Shown here: piece by piece, positions 1 through 8,254 of the stretch
Layout: each line of letters begins with the position of its first letter
Numbering within the stretch: position 1 is the stretch's first letter
Source of the DNA: CAWCXF01 sp963799455
Lineage (GTDB): Bacteria; Pseudomonadota; Alphaproteobacteria; Rhodobacterales; Rhodobacteraceae
Direction of reading: 5' to 3'
Assembly: GCA_963799455.1 (NCBI GenBank)
Contig: CAWCXF010000008.1
Span: 1,426,001 to 1,490,000, forward strand
DNA length: 64,000 nt
Program-made: the position numbers and the translations under genes
The notes under the pieces: model-generated
Databases searched by the model: none
Told to the model about the DNA's origin: nothing
Seen by the model: only the letters and a program-made list of their open reading frames with translations

Positions 1-384
1 TTCGGTGCCCGCGAGCACGCCCTTGAAGCGCCGCCGCCCGTCGATCAGCTCGACCGTCTCCAGCCGCGCCTCGTGGCCGGCCCAGGCGTCGAAGTCCTTG
101 AGCCGGGTGAGCGGGCGGTCGATGCCGGGCGAGGAGACCTCGAGCGTGTAGCCCTCCTCGATCGGATCCTCGACGTCGAGCGTCGCGCTCACCGCCGTGG
201 AGATCCTCGCGCAGTCGTCCACCTCGATGCCGCCCTTCGGCCGGTCGGCCATGATCTGCAAGGTCGGGCTGCGCCCGCCCTGGAGGCGCAGCCGCACCAG
301 CTCGAAGCCCAGATCCTCGATCGCGGGCGTGACGATCTCGGCCAGCCGGCGGTCGATCGAGGTCTTGGCGATGAGCTCGGACAT
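1..384 (-). CDS. rimP: Ribosome maturation factor RimP (3' end outside window)
   Basis: Reads from an ATG at 384 to the window edge with no stop: 128 residues of a family usually 150-200 long, so the C-terminus is missing. The start MSELIAKTSIDRRLAEIV, then GFELVRLRLQGG, IEVDDCARISTAVSATLD and LEVSSPGIDRPL are the hallmark RimP segments. RimP binds the free 30S subunit and helps late 16S maturation in the cytoplasm. In alphaproteobacteria it usually heads a nusA-infB operon, which would lie beyond coordinate 1. A hairpin plus T-run sits 48 bp upstream on the same strand. Confidence 0.93.
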   Translation of the reverse strand, partial: MSELIAKTSIDRRLAEIVTPAIEDLGFELVRLRLQGGRSPTLQIMADRPKGGIEVDDCARISTAVSATLDVEDPIEEGYTLEVSSPGIDRPLTRLKDFDAWAGHEARLETVELIDGRRRFKGVLAGTE

Positions 385-431
385 GGGCAGGGAACCCTTG
401 GGCGTGATCGGGCGAGGGCGCGAGCGGGCAC

Positions 432-453
432 AAAAAAACGGGCGCGCGGCCCG
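432..453 (-). terminator. Intrinsic terminator-like hairpin in the rimP leader
   Basis: On the minus strand CGGGC-CGCGC-GCCCG (5-bp perfect stem, 5-nt loop) is followed by seven Ts (complement of A432-438). It lies between pip, upstream on the same strand, and the rimP start. It could end pip transcripts or act as a leader terminator/attenuator of the rimP operon. It is the clearest rho-independent-type signal in the window. Confidence 0.6.
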
Positions 454-636
454 TGCTCTCGCTTCGGTGGGCGCCGGGGGTGGAGGCCGACGCGCCGCTG
501 AGGAGGCCGATATAGGCCGGCCGGCCGGAGCGCGCAAGTGGGCCTGGGGTCCGAGGGCGCGGTCGGGAGACCGACGGCCTGCTTGCCGCCGCACCCACGA
601 CTGGCTTGTAGAGCGGAATGGAGCAAAGGGCGAACC

Positions 637-1074
637 ATGCGCAGCAGTGAGCCTGGCAAGAGCGTCCACCTGGAGATCGGCATTTGGTTCGATGAGAAGC
701 AGAACCGCATCCACATAGCAGCCAAGGGAGTCCAAGGCTCCCACACCACCATTGCCCCCAACGCCGAGAGCAAGAGAGGCCATCCGAACCTCTCCAGAAA
801 ACTTGCAAAATGCCTGCGCGACGAGGGAGCCCCGCACCCCCATGATCGAGAGGGAACAAGGCAAGCTGGGCTGCCAAACCCTCCGACGGCCACTCAGCCC
901 GCGAGGGCGCGCACGACCTCCTGGCCGCGCAGGCGGTCCATCTCGGCCACGAGCTCGCGCGCGATGCCGGGCTCCGACAGCGCGTGGCCCGCGCCCGGCA
1001 CGATCTTGAGCGCGCAGGCGGGCCAGGCCGCGGCGAGGCGGTGGGCGGCCGCGGGCGGGCAGATCATGTCGTAG
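637..1074 (+). CDS. Small conserved-looking hypothetical protein, 3' end uncertain
   Basis: ATG at 637 follows the weak ribosome site GCAAAGGG. The first ~75 residues (MRSSEPGKSVHLEIGIWFD, then RIHIAAKGVQG, SKRGHPNL, KLAKCLRDEGAP) read like a compact folded protein of unknown function, and the DNA is visibly less GC-rich than its neighbours. After about residue 75 the frame runs on through low-complexity sequence and overlaps the 3' end of the opposite-strand pip by about 180 bp, to a TGA at 1074. The natural stop was probably near 865-885 and has been lost by mutation. I do not know its function. The base composition suggests acquired DNA. Confidence 0.45.
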   Translation: MRSSEPGKSVHLEIGIWFDEKQNRIHIAAKGVQGSHTTIAPNAESKRGHPNLSRKLAKCLRDEGAPHPHDREGTRQAGLPNPPTATQPARARTTSWPRRRSISATSSRAMPGSDSAWPAPGTILSAQAGQAAARRWAAAGGQIMS

Positions 1075-1892
1075 CGCCCCTGCACGATGGTGCCGGGGAT
1101 GTCCGAGAGCAGATCCGCGTCGCGCAGGATCTGGCCGTCCTCCTCCAGGAAGCCGCCGTGGAGGAAGTAGTGGTTCTCGAGCCGCGCGAAGGCGCGGGCG
1201 TAGTCGGCGGGGCTCTCGCCCATCGGGCCGTCGTTGCCGATCGAGGCGAGCGCGTTCTCCCAGCCCGCCCAGGCGCGCGCGAAGCGGGTCTCCTCGGAGG
1301 CGTCGCCGCAGAAGAGCCGGCGGTTGTAGGCCGCGATCAGGTCGCCCCGCTCGCGCTCGGGCACGAGCCCCGAGAAGCGCGCCCACAGCTCGGGCCAGAA
1401 CGCCCCGGCGCCGCCGCCGTAGAACCACTTGAGCTCCGCGCGCGTCATCAGGAACACGCCGCGCAGCACCAGGCGCGCGACGCGCTCGGGGTGCGTCTGG
1501 GCGTAGATCAGCGCGAGCGTGGCGCCCCAGGAGCCGCCGAACACGATCCAGCGCTCGACGCCGAGCATCTCGCGGATGCGCTCGATGTCGTCCACGAGGT
1601 GCCAGGTGGTGTTGGCGTGGACCTCGGCATGCGGGCGCGAGCGGCCGCAGCCACGCTGGTCGAAGAGCACCGCGCGGTAGGCGCGCGGGTCGAAGTAGCG
1701 CCGCATCGCCGGGCTGCACCCGCCGCCCGGCCCCCCGTGGAGCACCACGACGGGGATGCCGCCCTGCGAGCCGCACTGCTCGACATAGACGCGGTGCCCG
1801 TCGCCGACCTCGATCATGCGCTGGTCGAACGGGTCGATCGGCGGATGGAGGTGGTGATGGGCCGCGCTGCGGGGTCCGGTGAGCCTGTCCAT
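894..1892 (-). CDS. pip: Proline iminopeptidase (alpha/beta hydrolase)
   Basis: A 332-residue cytoplasmic serine peptidase that releases N-terminal proline from short peptides. Visible signatures are the oxyanion motif HGGPGGG, DQRGCGRS, the nucleophile elbow GGSWGA, the HNTTWHLVDDIE-type segment (here ANTTWHLVDDIERIR), the acid-loop region QGRYDMICPP and the catalytic His in GAGHALSEPG. The length matches the family (310-330). I chose the ATG at 1892 (MDRLTGPRSA) because the longer frame upstream is low-complexity and would run over the divergent ubiG. The two genes are divergent across 67 bp. Confidence 0.93.
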   Translation of the reverse strand: MDRLTGPRSAAHHHLHPPIDPFDQRMIEVGDGHRVYVEQCGSQGGIPVVVLHGGPGGGCSPAMRRYFDPRAYRAVLFDQRGCGRSRPHAEVHANTTWHLVDDIERIREMLGVERWIVFGGSWGATLALIYAQTHPERVARLVLRGVFLMTRAELKWFYGGGAGAFWPELWARFSGLVPERERGDLIAAYNRRLFCGDASEETRFARAWAGWENALASIGNDGPMGESPADYARAFARLENHYFLHGGFLEEDGQILRDADLLSDIPGTIVQGRYDMICPPAAAHRLAAAWPACALKIVPGAGHALSEPGIARELVAEMDRLRGQEVVRALAG

Positions 1893-1959
1893 GGCGGCTC
1901 TATATAGGGGGTCGGGACGGGGGCGCCATGCGCATCCCTGAGCAAATGGAGGGGACTCG
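1893..1959. promoter_or_regulatory. Divergent pip/ubiG promoter interval
   Basis: 67 bp separate the pip and ubiG start codons, so both promoters must lie here or inside the flanking coding ends. The stretch holds CTATATAGGG near 1900, the only TATA-like block, which could serve as a -10 element. It ends with GGAGGGG, a strong ribosome site 6 nt before the ubiG ATG. No operator-like dyad was recognised. Confidence 0.4.
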
Positions 1960-2742
1960 ATGACCGACGCCACGACCGCCACGGGGGCCGCCCGAGGGGC
2001 CCCCGCGAGCACGATCGACCCCGCCGAGGTCGCCAAGTTCGAGGCGATGGCCGAGGAGTGGTGGGATCCGACCGGCAAGTTCGCGCCGCTGCACAAGATG
2101 AACCCGGTGCGGCTCGGCTACGTCACGCGCCAGATCGCCGCGCAGCACGAGCGCGACCTCGACGCCGCGCACCCCTTCGAGGGCCTGCGGATCCTCGACA
2201 TCGGCTGCGGCGGGGGGCTCTTGTCGGAGCCCATGGCGCGGCTCGGGGCCGAGGTGGTGGGCGCGGACGCCGCGGCGCGCAACATCCCCGTGGCGCGGCT
2301 GCACGCCGAGCGGATGGGCCTCTCGATCGACTACCGCGTGACGACGGCCGAGGATCTGGCCCGGGCCGGCGAGACCTTCGACGCGGTGCTCAACATGGAG
2401 GTGGTCGAGCACGTCGCCGACCCGCTCGACTACCTCGCGGCCTGCGCGCGGCTCATGCGTCCCGGCGGGCTGATGACGACCTCGACGCTCAACCGCAACG
2501 CCAAGTCCTACCTCTACGCCATCGTCGGCGCCGAGCGGGTGATGCGCTGGCTGCCGCGCGGCACGCATGAATGGTCGAAGTTCATCACGCCCGACGAGCT
2601 GTTCGACCTGCTGCGGAAGGCCGGGCTGGAGCCCGTGGACCGCACCGGCTTCGTCTTCGACCTCGCGCGCTGGGACTGGAGCCTGAGCGACCGGGATCTC
2701 TCGGTGAACTACGTCACCACGGCGGTGAGGCCCGAGGGCTGA
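1960..2742 (+). CDS. ubiG: Ubiquinone biosynthesis O-methyltransferase UbiG
   Basis: Class I SAM methyltransferase, 260 residues, catalysing both O-methylations of ubiquinone synthesis at the membrane-associated Ubi complex. N-terminal EVAKFEAMAEEWWDPTGKF and HKMNPVRLGYV are diagnostic for UbiG; motif I is ILDIGCGGGLLSEPMARLGA; NMEVVEHVADP and STLNRNAKSY follow; the C-terminus has VDRTGFVFD and DLSVNYV. A GGAGGGG site precedes the ATG. The end overlaps the convergent DUF1232 frame by 34 bp. Confidence 0.96.
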   Translation: MTDATTATGAARGAPASTIDPAEVAKFEAMAEEWWDPTGKFAPLHKMNPVRLGYVTRQIAAQHERDLDAAHPFEGLRILDIGCGGGLLSEPMARLGAEVVGADAAARNIPVARLHAERMGLSIDYRVTTAEDLARAGETFDAVLNMEVVEHVADPLDYLAACARLMRPGGLMTTSTLNRNAKSYLYAIVGAERVMRWLPRGTHEWSKFITPDELFDLLRKAGLEPVDRTGFVFDLARWDWSLSDRDLSVNYVTTAVRPEG

Positions 2743-3020
2743 GGGCTGAGGGCTGAGGCCGGCGCGGCGCCCGGCCGGAGCCACCGGGGGAGGCCGGCCG
2801 CGGCCAGCGCCCACGACGCCACGACGAGGGCGGCCCCGAGGCGGCCGACGGGCCGGCCCGCGCCGGCGGCGGTCGCCCGGTGCTCGGCCATGACCCCGGG
2901 CGTCGCCAGCCGGATCGCCAGGGGGAGCAGGACGAGGCCGTCGAGGCGACCCAGGATCGGTGTGGGATCGGGGATCAGGTCGATGGGCGACGACGCGTGG
3001 CCGACGACGACCAGGGCCAA
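2709..3020 (-). CDS. YkvA/DUF1232-family membrane protein, N-terminus unresolved
   Basis: Residues 9-35 contain SSPIDLIPDPTPILGRLDGL, the signature of the YkvA (DUF1232) family, followed by two hydrophobic stretches (LVLLPLAIRLA and LGAALVVASWALAAAGL). The start used is a TTG at 3020, with no convincing ribosome site. The family usually has about 40 residues before the motif; upstream in this frame SRPAEALALVVVG looks native but no ATG is seen. The ATG at 3172 lies in another frame, and the 3063-3101 tandem repeat sits between. A slippage frameshift in that repeat is my preferred explanation. Confidence 0.55.
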   Translation of the reverse strand: MALVVVGHASSPIDLIPDPTPILGRLDGLVLLPLAIRLATPGVMAEHRATAAGAGRPVGRLGAALVVASWALAAAGLPRWLRPGAAPASALSPQPSGLTAVVT

Positions 3021-3062
3021 CGCCTCGGCGGGCCGAGAACGCGGGGATCGCGCGCCCGCGGG

Positions 3063-3101
3063 CCCGAGCGCGGGGCCGAGCGCGGGCCCGAGCGCGGGGC
3101 A
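3063..3101. repeat. 12-bp tandem repeat upstream of the DUF1232 gene
   Basis: About three copies of GAGCGCGGGSCC arranged head to tail. It lies where the missing N-terminal codons of the DUF1232 frame should be, so copy-number slippage there may explain the absent start. Confidence 0.6.
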
Positions 3102-3221
3102 GTCCCGTCCGACCGCCCTGGCCCGGCCTCCGAGCCGCCGGGGGCATCCGCGAGCCGGCCTCGAGCGCGCATGGGGCGCCGTCGGCCCGCGCGGGCGGGG
3201 GGGGCCGCGCGGGCCGGCCCC

Positions 3222-4055
3222 TCACGGCCCCTCGAACGCCCGGTCGTGCGTGAGCGAGGGCACGCGCCTTCGCGCCTCGACCACCGCCGCGAGGTCGATT
3301 TCCACCGGCGTCACGCCCGGCGCCGCGCCGCCGTCGGCGACCACCGCGCCCCAGGGGTCCACGGCGAGCGAATGGCCGTGGGTGCGCCGAAGGCGGCCCT
3401 CGGCGGCCGGGTGCTCGCCGCACTGCGCAGGCGCCAGCACCCAGGCGCCGGTCTCGATGGCCCGCGCGCGCAAGAGCGCCTCCCAATGCGCGGCGCCCGT
3501 CACCGGCGAGAAGGCCGAGGGGACGGTCAGGATCTCGGCGCCCGCCCGCGCCAGACGGCGGTAGAGCGCCGGGAAGCGGACGTCGTAGCACACCGTCAGG
3601 CCGATCCGGCCCATCGGCGTGTCGGCCAGCACGGCCCGGCCGCCGGGCCGGTAGCCCGACGACTCGCGGTAGGTCTCGGCCTCGCTCACCGTCACGTCGA
3701 ACATGTGGATCTTGTCGTAGCGCGCGGCGATGGCGCCGTCGGGCGCGATCAGGAACGAGCGGTTGGCGAAGCGCCCGTCGGGGTCGTCCGTGAGCAGCGC
3801 GAGCGAGCCGATCACGAGCCACACCCCGCGCCGCGCGGCCTCCTCGCGCAGGCCCGCGAGCGTGGGGTCGTCGCCTTCCGCGCGCAGCACCGCGCGCTGG
3901 CGCGCGCGCGAGGAGGACACGCAATTGGTGACCTCCGGCGTGAGGATCAGCTCGGCCCCCCCGGCGGCCGCCTCGGCCACGAGCGCGCGCGTGGCGGGCA
4001 GGTTGGCCTCGGGGTCGTCGGACGCCGTGACCTGGACCAGCGCGGCGCGGGTCAC
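3222..4055 (-). CDS. Nitrilase-family amidase (Nit1 / deaminated-glutathione amidase type)
   Basis: Carbon-nitrogen hydrolase, 277 residues, read from a GTG at 4055 (VTRAALVQVTASDDPEANL). The catalytic triad is visible: Glu in LILTPEVTN, Lys in RYDKIHMFDV and Cys in LTVCYDVRFPALYR. The RYDKIHMFDV and CYDVRFP forms fit the Nit subfamily that repairs deaminated glutathione, a cytosolic housekeeping role. It follows comF and grxC on the same strand. The longer open frame upstream of 4055 is proline/arginine-rich noise, hence this start. Substrate assignment is by family, not proven. Confidence 0.88.
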   Translation of the reverse strand: MTRAALVQVTASDDPEANLPATRALVAEAAAGGAELILTPEVTNCVSSSRARQRAVLRAEGDDPTLAGLREEAARRGVWLVIGSLALLTDDPDGRFANRSFLIAPDGAIAARYDKIHMFDVTVSEAETYRESSGYRPGGRAVLADTPMGRIGLTVCYDVRFPALYRRLARAGAEILTVPSAFSPVTGAAHWEALLRARAIETGAWVLAPAQCGEHPAAEGRLRRTHGHSLAVDPWGAVVADGGAAPGVTPVEIDLAAVVEARRRVPSLTHDRAFEGP

Positions 4056-4138
4056 GCGCCCGCCCCCCGCCCCAGCGGCCCGCGGATCGAGGGGATCCGC
4101 GCCGTCCCGCGCCTCGTGACCACCCGCGCGGTCATCCC

Positions 4139-4173
4139 GCTCGCCGGGCCGCTCGCCGGGCCGCTCGCCGGGC
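4139..4173. repeat. 12-bp tandem repeat between the amidase gene and grxC
   Basis: Nearly three units of GCTCGCCGGGCC, each containing the palindrome-like CCGGG/CCCGG core. It sits in the 154-bp gap between grxC and the amidase gene. Confidence 0.7.
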
Positions 4174-4209
4174 GCCCGCGCGTGATCGCCCGGCGCGCCG
4201 CCGCGCGCG

Positions 4210-4486
4210 TCACCCCGCCGCCCGGCTCGCGCCCTGCGCGAGCAGCGGGTCGAGCCGCCCCTGCCGCTCCAGCGCCGCCAAGTCGTCGTAGCCGCCGACA
4301 TGGGTGTCGCCGACCCAGATTCTGGGGCACGGTGCGGCGGCCCGAGCGGCGCTCCATCTCGGCGCGCAGGGCGCGGTCGCGCGACACGTCGCGCTCGACG
4401 AAGGAGGCGCCCTTGGCCTCCAGCAGCCGCTTGGCGGCATGGCAGTAGCCGCACAGCGGCGTGGTGTAGATCTCGACGGGCTGCAT
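4210..4486 (-). pseudogene. grxC: Glutaredoxin 3 with a single-base frameshift
   Basis: Starts at 4486 with MQPVEIYTTPLCGYCHAAKRL: a thioredoxin-fold glutaredoxin with the redox CGYC motif. The frame is intact to RRTVPQ (residue ~54), then changes; the expected continuation IWVGDTHVGGYDDLAALERQ, with the glutathione-binding VGGYDD, lies in the next frame and ends at 4210. One extra base at 4320/4321 (GATC read as GATTC on plus) explains everything; removing it gives a 91-residue protein of family length. As written the gene is dead, but see the finding on GATC insertions. It lies between comF and the amidase gene on the same strand. Confidence 0.88.
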
Positions 4487-4555
4487 GGTGGCGCCTCCGG
4501 GGTTGGGCCCGCATCCGGGGTTGGACCCCGCATCGGTGGGTGTCCGACCGCCTAC

Positions 4556-5287
4556 CTAGGCGTCCTTGACCACGCGGGCGAGGGTCAGCACGTCCACGCG
4601 CGCAGCGCCCGCGTCGAGGCAGGCCTCGGCGCAGGCCGAGAGCGTGGCGCCCGAGGTCAGCACGTCGTCCACCAGCACCACGGCGCGGCCCTCGGCCGAG
4701 CGCCTCGGGTGCAGCCGGATGGCGCCCTCGACGTTCTCGAAGCGCGCCTGCGCGCCGCGCCCGTCCTGCGAGCCGGTGCGCCGCGGGCGGATGAGCAGGT
4801 CGGGGCAGCACGCGGCGCCGGTGCGCCGCGCGACCTCCCAGGCGAGCAGCGCGGCCTGGTTGTAGCGCCGCTTGAGAAGCCGCGAGCGGTGCAGCGGCAC
4901 CGGGACCAGGAGCGTGCCGTCCGCGATCAGCTCGCGGCCCGCGCGCGCCATCCAGCCCCCGGCGTGGCGCGCGAGGTCGGGCCTGTCGCCGTGCTTGAGC
5001 GCCAGCACGACGCGCGTGCCCGCGCCCCCGTAGCGCAGCGCCGCGCGCCCGCGCGACCAGGCGCGGCCCCTCAGGCACTCGTCGCAGCGCTCGGGCGCGT
5101 CCGAGCGGCCCGGCAGCGGCGCCCCGCAGCCGTCGCAGGCGAGCCCCGCCACGAAGGGCGTCTCGGCCCAGCACTCGGGGCAGAGCGCGCCCTCGGCGTC
5201 CACCAGCGCGTCGCAGGCCAGGCACTGCGCGGGGTAGATCAGGCGCAGCGCGCGGGGCGCGCCCAGGGCTTGCCGCACGCCAGCCAT
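4556..5287 (-). CDS. comF: ComF-family phosphoribosyltransferase-like protein
   Basis: 243 residues. The N-terminus carries a double zinc ribbon (CLACD/CPEC, then CDGC/CDEC). The middle has VLALKHGDRPDLARHAGG and LVPVPLHRSRLLKRRYNQA, and the C-terminus the phosphoribosyltransferase loop VVLVDDVLTSGATLSACA. ComF proteins are linked to DNA uptake in naturally competent bacteria; the precise reaction is unclear. I chose ATG 5287 (MAGVRQALG); an in-frame ATG at 5305 would overlap the divergent gene's start at 5304. Confidence 0.9.
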   Translation of the reverse strand: MAGVRQALGAPRALRLIYPAQCLACDALVDAEGALCPECWAETPFVAGLACDGCGAPLPGRSDAPERCDECLRGRAWSRGRAALRYGGAGTRVVLALKHGDRPDLARHAGGWMARAGRELIADGTLLVPVPLHRSRLLKRRYNQAALLAWEVARRTGAACCPDLLIRPRRTGSQDGRGAQARFENVEGAIRLHPRRSAEGRAVVLVDDVLTSGATLSACAEACLDAGAARVDVLTLARVVKDA

Positions 5288-5303
5288 GCCTATCTGAGCC
5301 GTC

Positions 5304-6194
5304 ATGACCATCCTCACCGATCGCGCGGCACTCGCGGCCCACCGCGCCCGCGCCCGCCGCCTCGGGGCGGACGCGCTGTTCCTGCACCGCGAGGCCCGCG
5401 CCTCGATCGAGGAGAGGCTCACGGAGGTTAACAGGGCCTTCACGGCGCCCGCGATCGTCACCGGCCACCCCGAGATCTGGGCCGACACCGCGATCGGCGC
5501 GCATGGGGCATATGACCTCTCCCGCGCGCGCGGGGCGCACGACCCCCCTCCCGCGTGCGCCGAACCTCGGGTCGTGCCCGACGACCCCGTGCTCGACCTC
5601 GCGCCGGGCGCTCACGACCTCGTGATCCACGCGCTGGCGCTGCACTGGGCCGACGACCCGGTGGGCCAGCTGATCCAATGCCGCCGCGCGCTCAGGCCCG
5701 ACGGGCTCTTCCTCGGCGTGACCTTCGGGGGCGAGAGCCTGTCCGAGCTGCGCGCCGCGCTCGCCTCCGCCGAGGCGCGCCTGACGGGCGGCCTCGCGCC
5801 CCGCGTGGCGCCGATGGCCGAGATCCGCGACCTCGGCGCGCTGCTCCAGCGCGCGGGGCTGGCGCTTCCCGTCGCCGACGCCGACCGGCGCACCGTGACC
5901 TATCCCTCCGCGCTCCACCTGATGCGCGAGCTGCGCGCGATGGGCGAGGCGAACGCGCTCGCTGCGCGCCATCGCAGCATCCCGCCGCGCGCGCTCTTCG
6001 AGGAGGCCGCACGGCTCTACGAGGAGGCGCATGGGGCGCTGGGCCGGATCCCCGCGACGGTCGAGATGATCCACCTCGCGGGCTGGGCGCCGCACGAGAG
6101 CCAGCAGAAGCCGCTGCGCCCCGGCTCGGCCGCGGCCCGCCTCGCCGACGCCCTCGGCGCGGCGGAGACGCCGCTGCCCCGCGAGGGCCGGTAG
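5304..6194 (+). CDS. SAM-dependent methyltransferase-fold protein (NDUFAF5/BioC-like)
   Basis: 296 residues, starting MTILTDRAALAAHRARA, typical of the alphaproteobacterial gene divergent from comF. The fold is class I methyltransferase-like: VLDLAPGAHDLVIHALALHW (motif II/III region), RALRPDGLFLGVTFGG, LMRELRAMGEANAL, and the C-terminal ATVEMIHLAGWAPHESQQKP. Motif I is poorly conserved, as in mitochondrial NDUFAF5, which hydroxylates an arginine of complex I. Related proteins are also annotated BioC-like. I favour the NDUFAF5-type role but cannot prove it. Confidence 0.78.
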   Translation: MTILTDRAALAAHRARARRLGADALFLHREARASIEERLTEVNRAFTAPAIVTGHPEIWADTAIGAHGAYDLSRARGAHDPPPACAEPRVVPDDPVLDLAPGAHDLVIHALALHWADDPVGQLIQCRRALRPDGLFLGVTFGGESLSELRAALASAEARLTGGLAPRVAPMAEIRDLGALLQRAGLALPVADADRRTVTYPSALHLMRELRAMGEANALAARHRSIPPRALFEEAARLYEEAHGALGRIPATVEMIHLAGWAPHESQQKPLRPGSAAARLADALGAAETPLPREGR

Positions 6195-6680
6195 GGACCG
6201 GCGCCGCCCCGAGCCCCGGGCGGCCCGAAGGCCGAAAGGGGGGGGAAGGCCGGGAGGCGGGCGGCCCGAAGGCCGGGAGGAAGGCTCCCGCGCGGTCCGC
6301 CCGCCCGGGAGGGGCATCGGCCCTCGGCCGAGATCACGACCGGGATCCTGGCCGGAATCCTGGCCGGGATCCTGGCCGGGCTTCGGTGCCGGGCTTCGGT
6401 CGAAGGCGAGGCCGACGGGTCCGTCGTCCACCCAGCCGGGGGGTCCGGCGCCCGATCGGCTCCCGACGCCCGCCGTCGCGGTCGGGCCGCCGCGGGCCGC
6501 AGGGGCCGGGCCGCCTCGCCGCGGGCGTCGGCATCTCGGGAGCGGGGGCGTTCACGGACGCGCGCCCCTTCACGAGGCGCGGCACGCCGTCCCGGGCCGG
6601 CGCCCGACGATTGACCCGCGCCGCCGGCCCGTTACCTAACCCCGCAGCCCGCTCGCTGCCCCCCCCCTGGAGGACACGCC
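6195..6680. other. 486-bp spacer with a short tandem repeat
   Basis: No credible gene. From about 6341 to 6384 there are three units of GGGATCCTGGCC (one variant with A) running into two partial GGGCTTCGGTGCC copies. The spacer ends with CTGGAGGACACGCC, the ribosome site of hemH. No clear promoter was recognised. Confidence 0.5.
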
Positions 6681-7913
6681 ATGCTCGACAAGACGGACGG
6701 ACCGAAGCCGGGCGGGCCGAGGCCGATCGAGGAGGGGTCTGACGCCGCGCCCTCGGACCCCTCCGCCCGGAGCGCCGAGGCCGCGGCGCTCGCCGGGGCC
6801 GCGCCCGAGCCTCCCACCGCGCGCGCGCCCGACCCGCTGGTCGCGCCCGACCCGCTGACGGCACGAGGGACCGCCGGGCGGACCCCGCAGATGCCGGCGG
6901 ACCACCCGGGCGTGCCCCCCGCCCGCGTCGGCGTGCTGATCTCGAACCTCGGCACGCCTGACGGCACCGACTACCGCTCGATGCGCCGCTACCTGGGCGA
7001 GTTCCTGTCCGACCGCCGCGTGATCGACTACTCGCCCTGGATCTGGCAGCCGCTGCTCCAGGGCATCATCCTGTCGAAGCGCCCCTTCTCGTCGGGCGCG
7101 GCCTACCGCTCGATCTGGAACGAGGAGGCCGACGAGAGCCCGCTGATGACGATCACCAAGGCGCAGACCGCCAAGCTGCGCACGGCCCTGGAGGCGCGCC
7201 ACGGCGAGGGGGTGGCGGTCGATTTCTGCATGCGCTACGGCAACCCCTCGACCGCCTCCAGGCTCGAGGCGCTGCGCGAGGCGGGGTGCCGGCGCATCCT
7301 GTTCTTCCCGCTCTACCCGCAATACGCGGGTGCGACGACCGCCACCGCCTGCGACGCGCTGTTCCGCGCGCTGATGCGCGACAAGTGGCAGCCCAGCGTG
7401 CGCACCGTGCCGGCCTATTTCGAGGACGAGGCCTACATCGGCGCGCTCGGGGCTTCGGTCGAGCGCGCCTTCGCGGCCGAGGATCCGGCGCCCGAGATGC
7501 TGCTGTGCTCCTATCACGGGCTGCCGCGGCGCTACCTGACGGAGGGCGACCCCTACCACTGCCAGTGCCAGAAGACGACGCGGCTCCTGCGCGAGCGGCT
7601 GGGCTGGGACGAGGGGCGCGTCACGACCGCCTTCCAGTCGCGCTTCGGCCCCGAGGAGTGGCTCAAGCCCTACACGGTGGAGGAGGTGGCGCGGCTCGCC
7701 CGAGACGGCGTGAAGCGCCTCGCGGTGATCGCGCCCGCCTTCTCGGCCGACTGCATCGAGACGCTCGAGGAGATCCGGGAGGAGATCCGCGAGGCCTTCG
7801 AGCACGCCGGCGGCGAGCGCTTCACCTACATCCCCTGCCTCAACGACGACGACGCCCACATCGCGGCGCTCGCCGGCGTGATCGAGCGCGAGCTGCGCGG
7901 CTGGCTCGGCTGA
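6681..7913 (+). CDS. hemH: Ferrochelatase
   Basis: Last step of haem synthesis: inserts Fe2+ into protoporphyrin IX, at the inner face of the membrane. After about residue 80 the protein is typical: VGVLISNLGTPDGTDYRSMR, RRYLGEFLSDRRVID, PLYPQYAGATTATACDA, the active-site stretch LLCSYHGLPRRYLTEGDPY with its conserved His, and the proximal SADCIETLEEI with the conserved Glu. The first ~75 residues are a Pro/Ala/Asp-rich extension not found in most homologues. I keep ATG 6681 because GGAGG stands 8 nt before it; ATG 6891 (MPADHPG) is the alternative. Confidence 0.95.
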   Translation: MLDKTDGPKPGGPRPIEEGSDAAPSDPSARSAEAAALAGAAPEPPTARAPDPLVAPDPLTARGTAGRTPQMPADHPGVPPARVGVLISNLGTPDGTDYRSMRRYLGEFLSDRRVIDYSPWIWQPLLQGIILSKRPFSSGAAYRSIWNEEADESPLMTITKAQTAKLRTALEARHGEGVAVDFCMRYGNPSTASRLEALREAGCRRILFFPLYPQYAGATTATACDALFRALMRDKWQPSVRTVPAYFEDEAYIGALGASVERAFAAEDPAPEMLLCSYHGLPRRYLTEGDPYHCQCQKTTRLLRERLGWDEGRVTTAFQSRFGPEEWLKPYTVEEVARLARDGVKRLAVIAPAFSADCIETLEEIREEIREAFEHAGGERFTYIPCLNDDDAHIAALAGVIERELRGWLG

Positions 7914-8254
7914 GGCGCAGGCGGGGGCCTGCGACGCGCGGGGACGCGGGCCGCCTCCCGGCCCAGCCCGCCGCCCATCGGCCGGCGCGCCGCGCGCGTG
8001 CGGGGGACCGGCGCGATGCGCGGGCCTCGGCGAGAGCCGCCGGAGCGGCCTCGGAGCCTGCCCCCTAGCCGTGCCCTGGCGCCGGCTCGGGAGCGCTCCC
8101 CTCGACATCGATCCGACGGCGCCCGGCCGCGGAGGGGCGCGCCGGCATGCGACGCATGCCGGCCACGGACGGGCGGGCGACGGGGCCGGCCGGTTGGCCC
8201 GACGGCCGGGGGGTTGATAGGGATGGGGCCTGGGGCGCTGGGCGAGGGGCGGGC
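7914..8254. other. 341-bp spacer, no gene seen
   Basis: GC-rich, with open frames on every strand but none showing a recognisable motif. An in-frame ATG at 8147 would extend the next gene, but the extra residues are low-complexity and precede the signal peptide. Nothing else was recognised. Confidence 0.5.
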
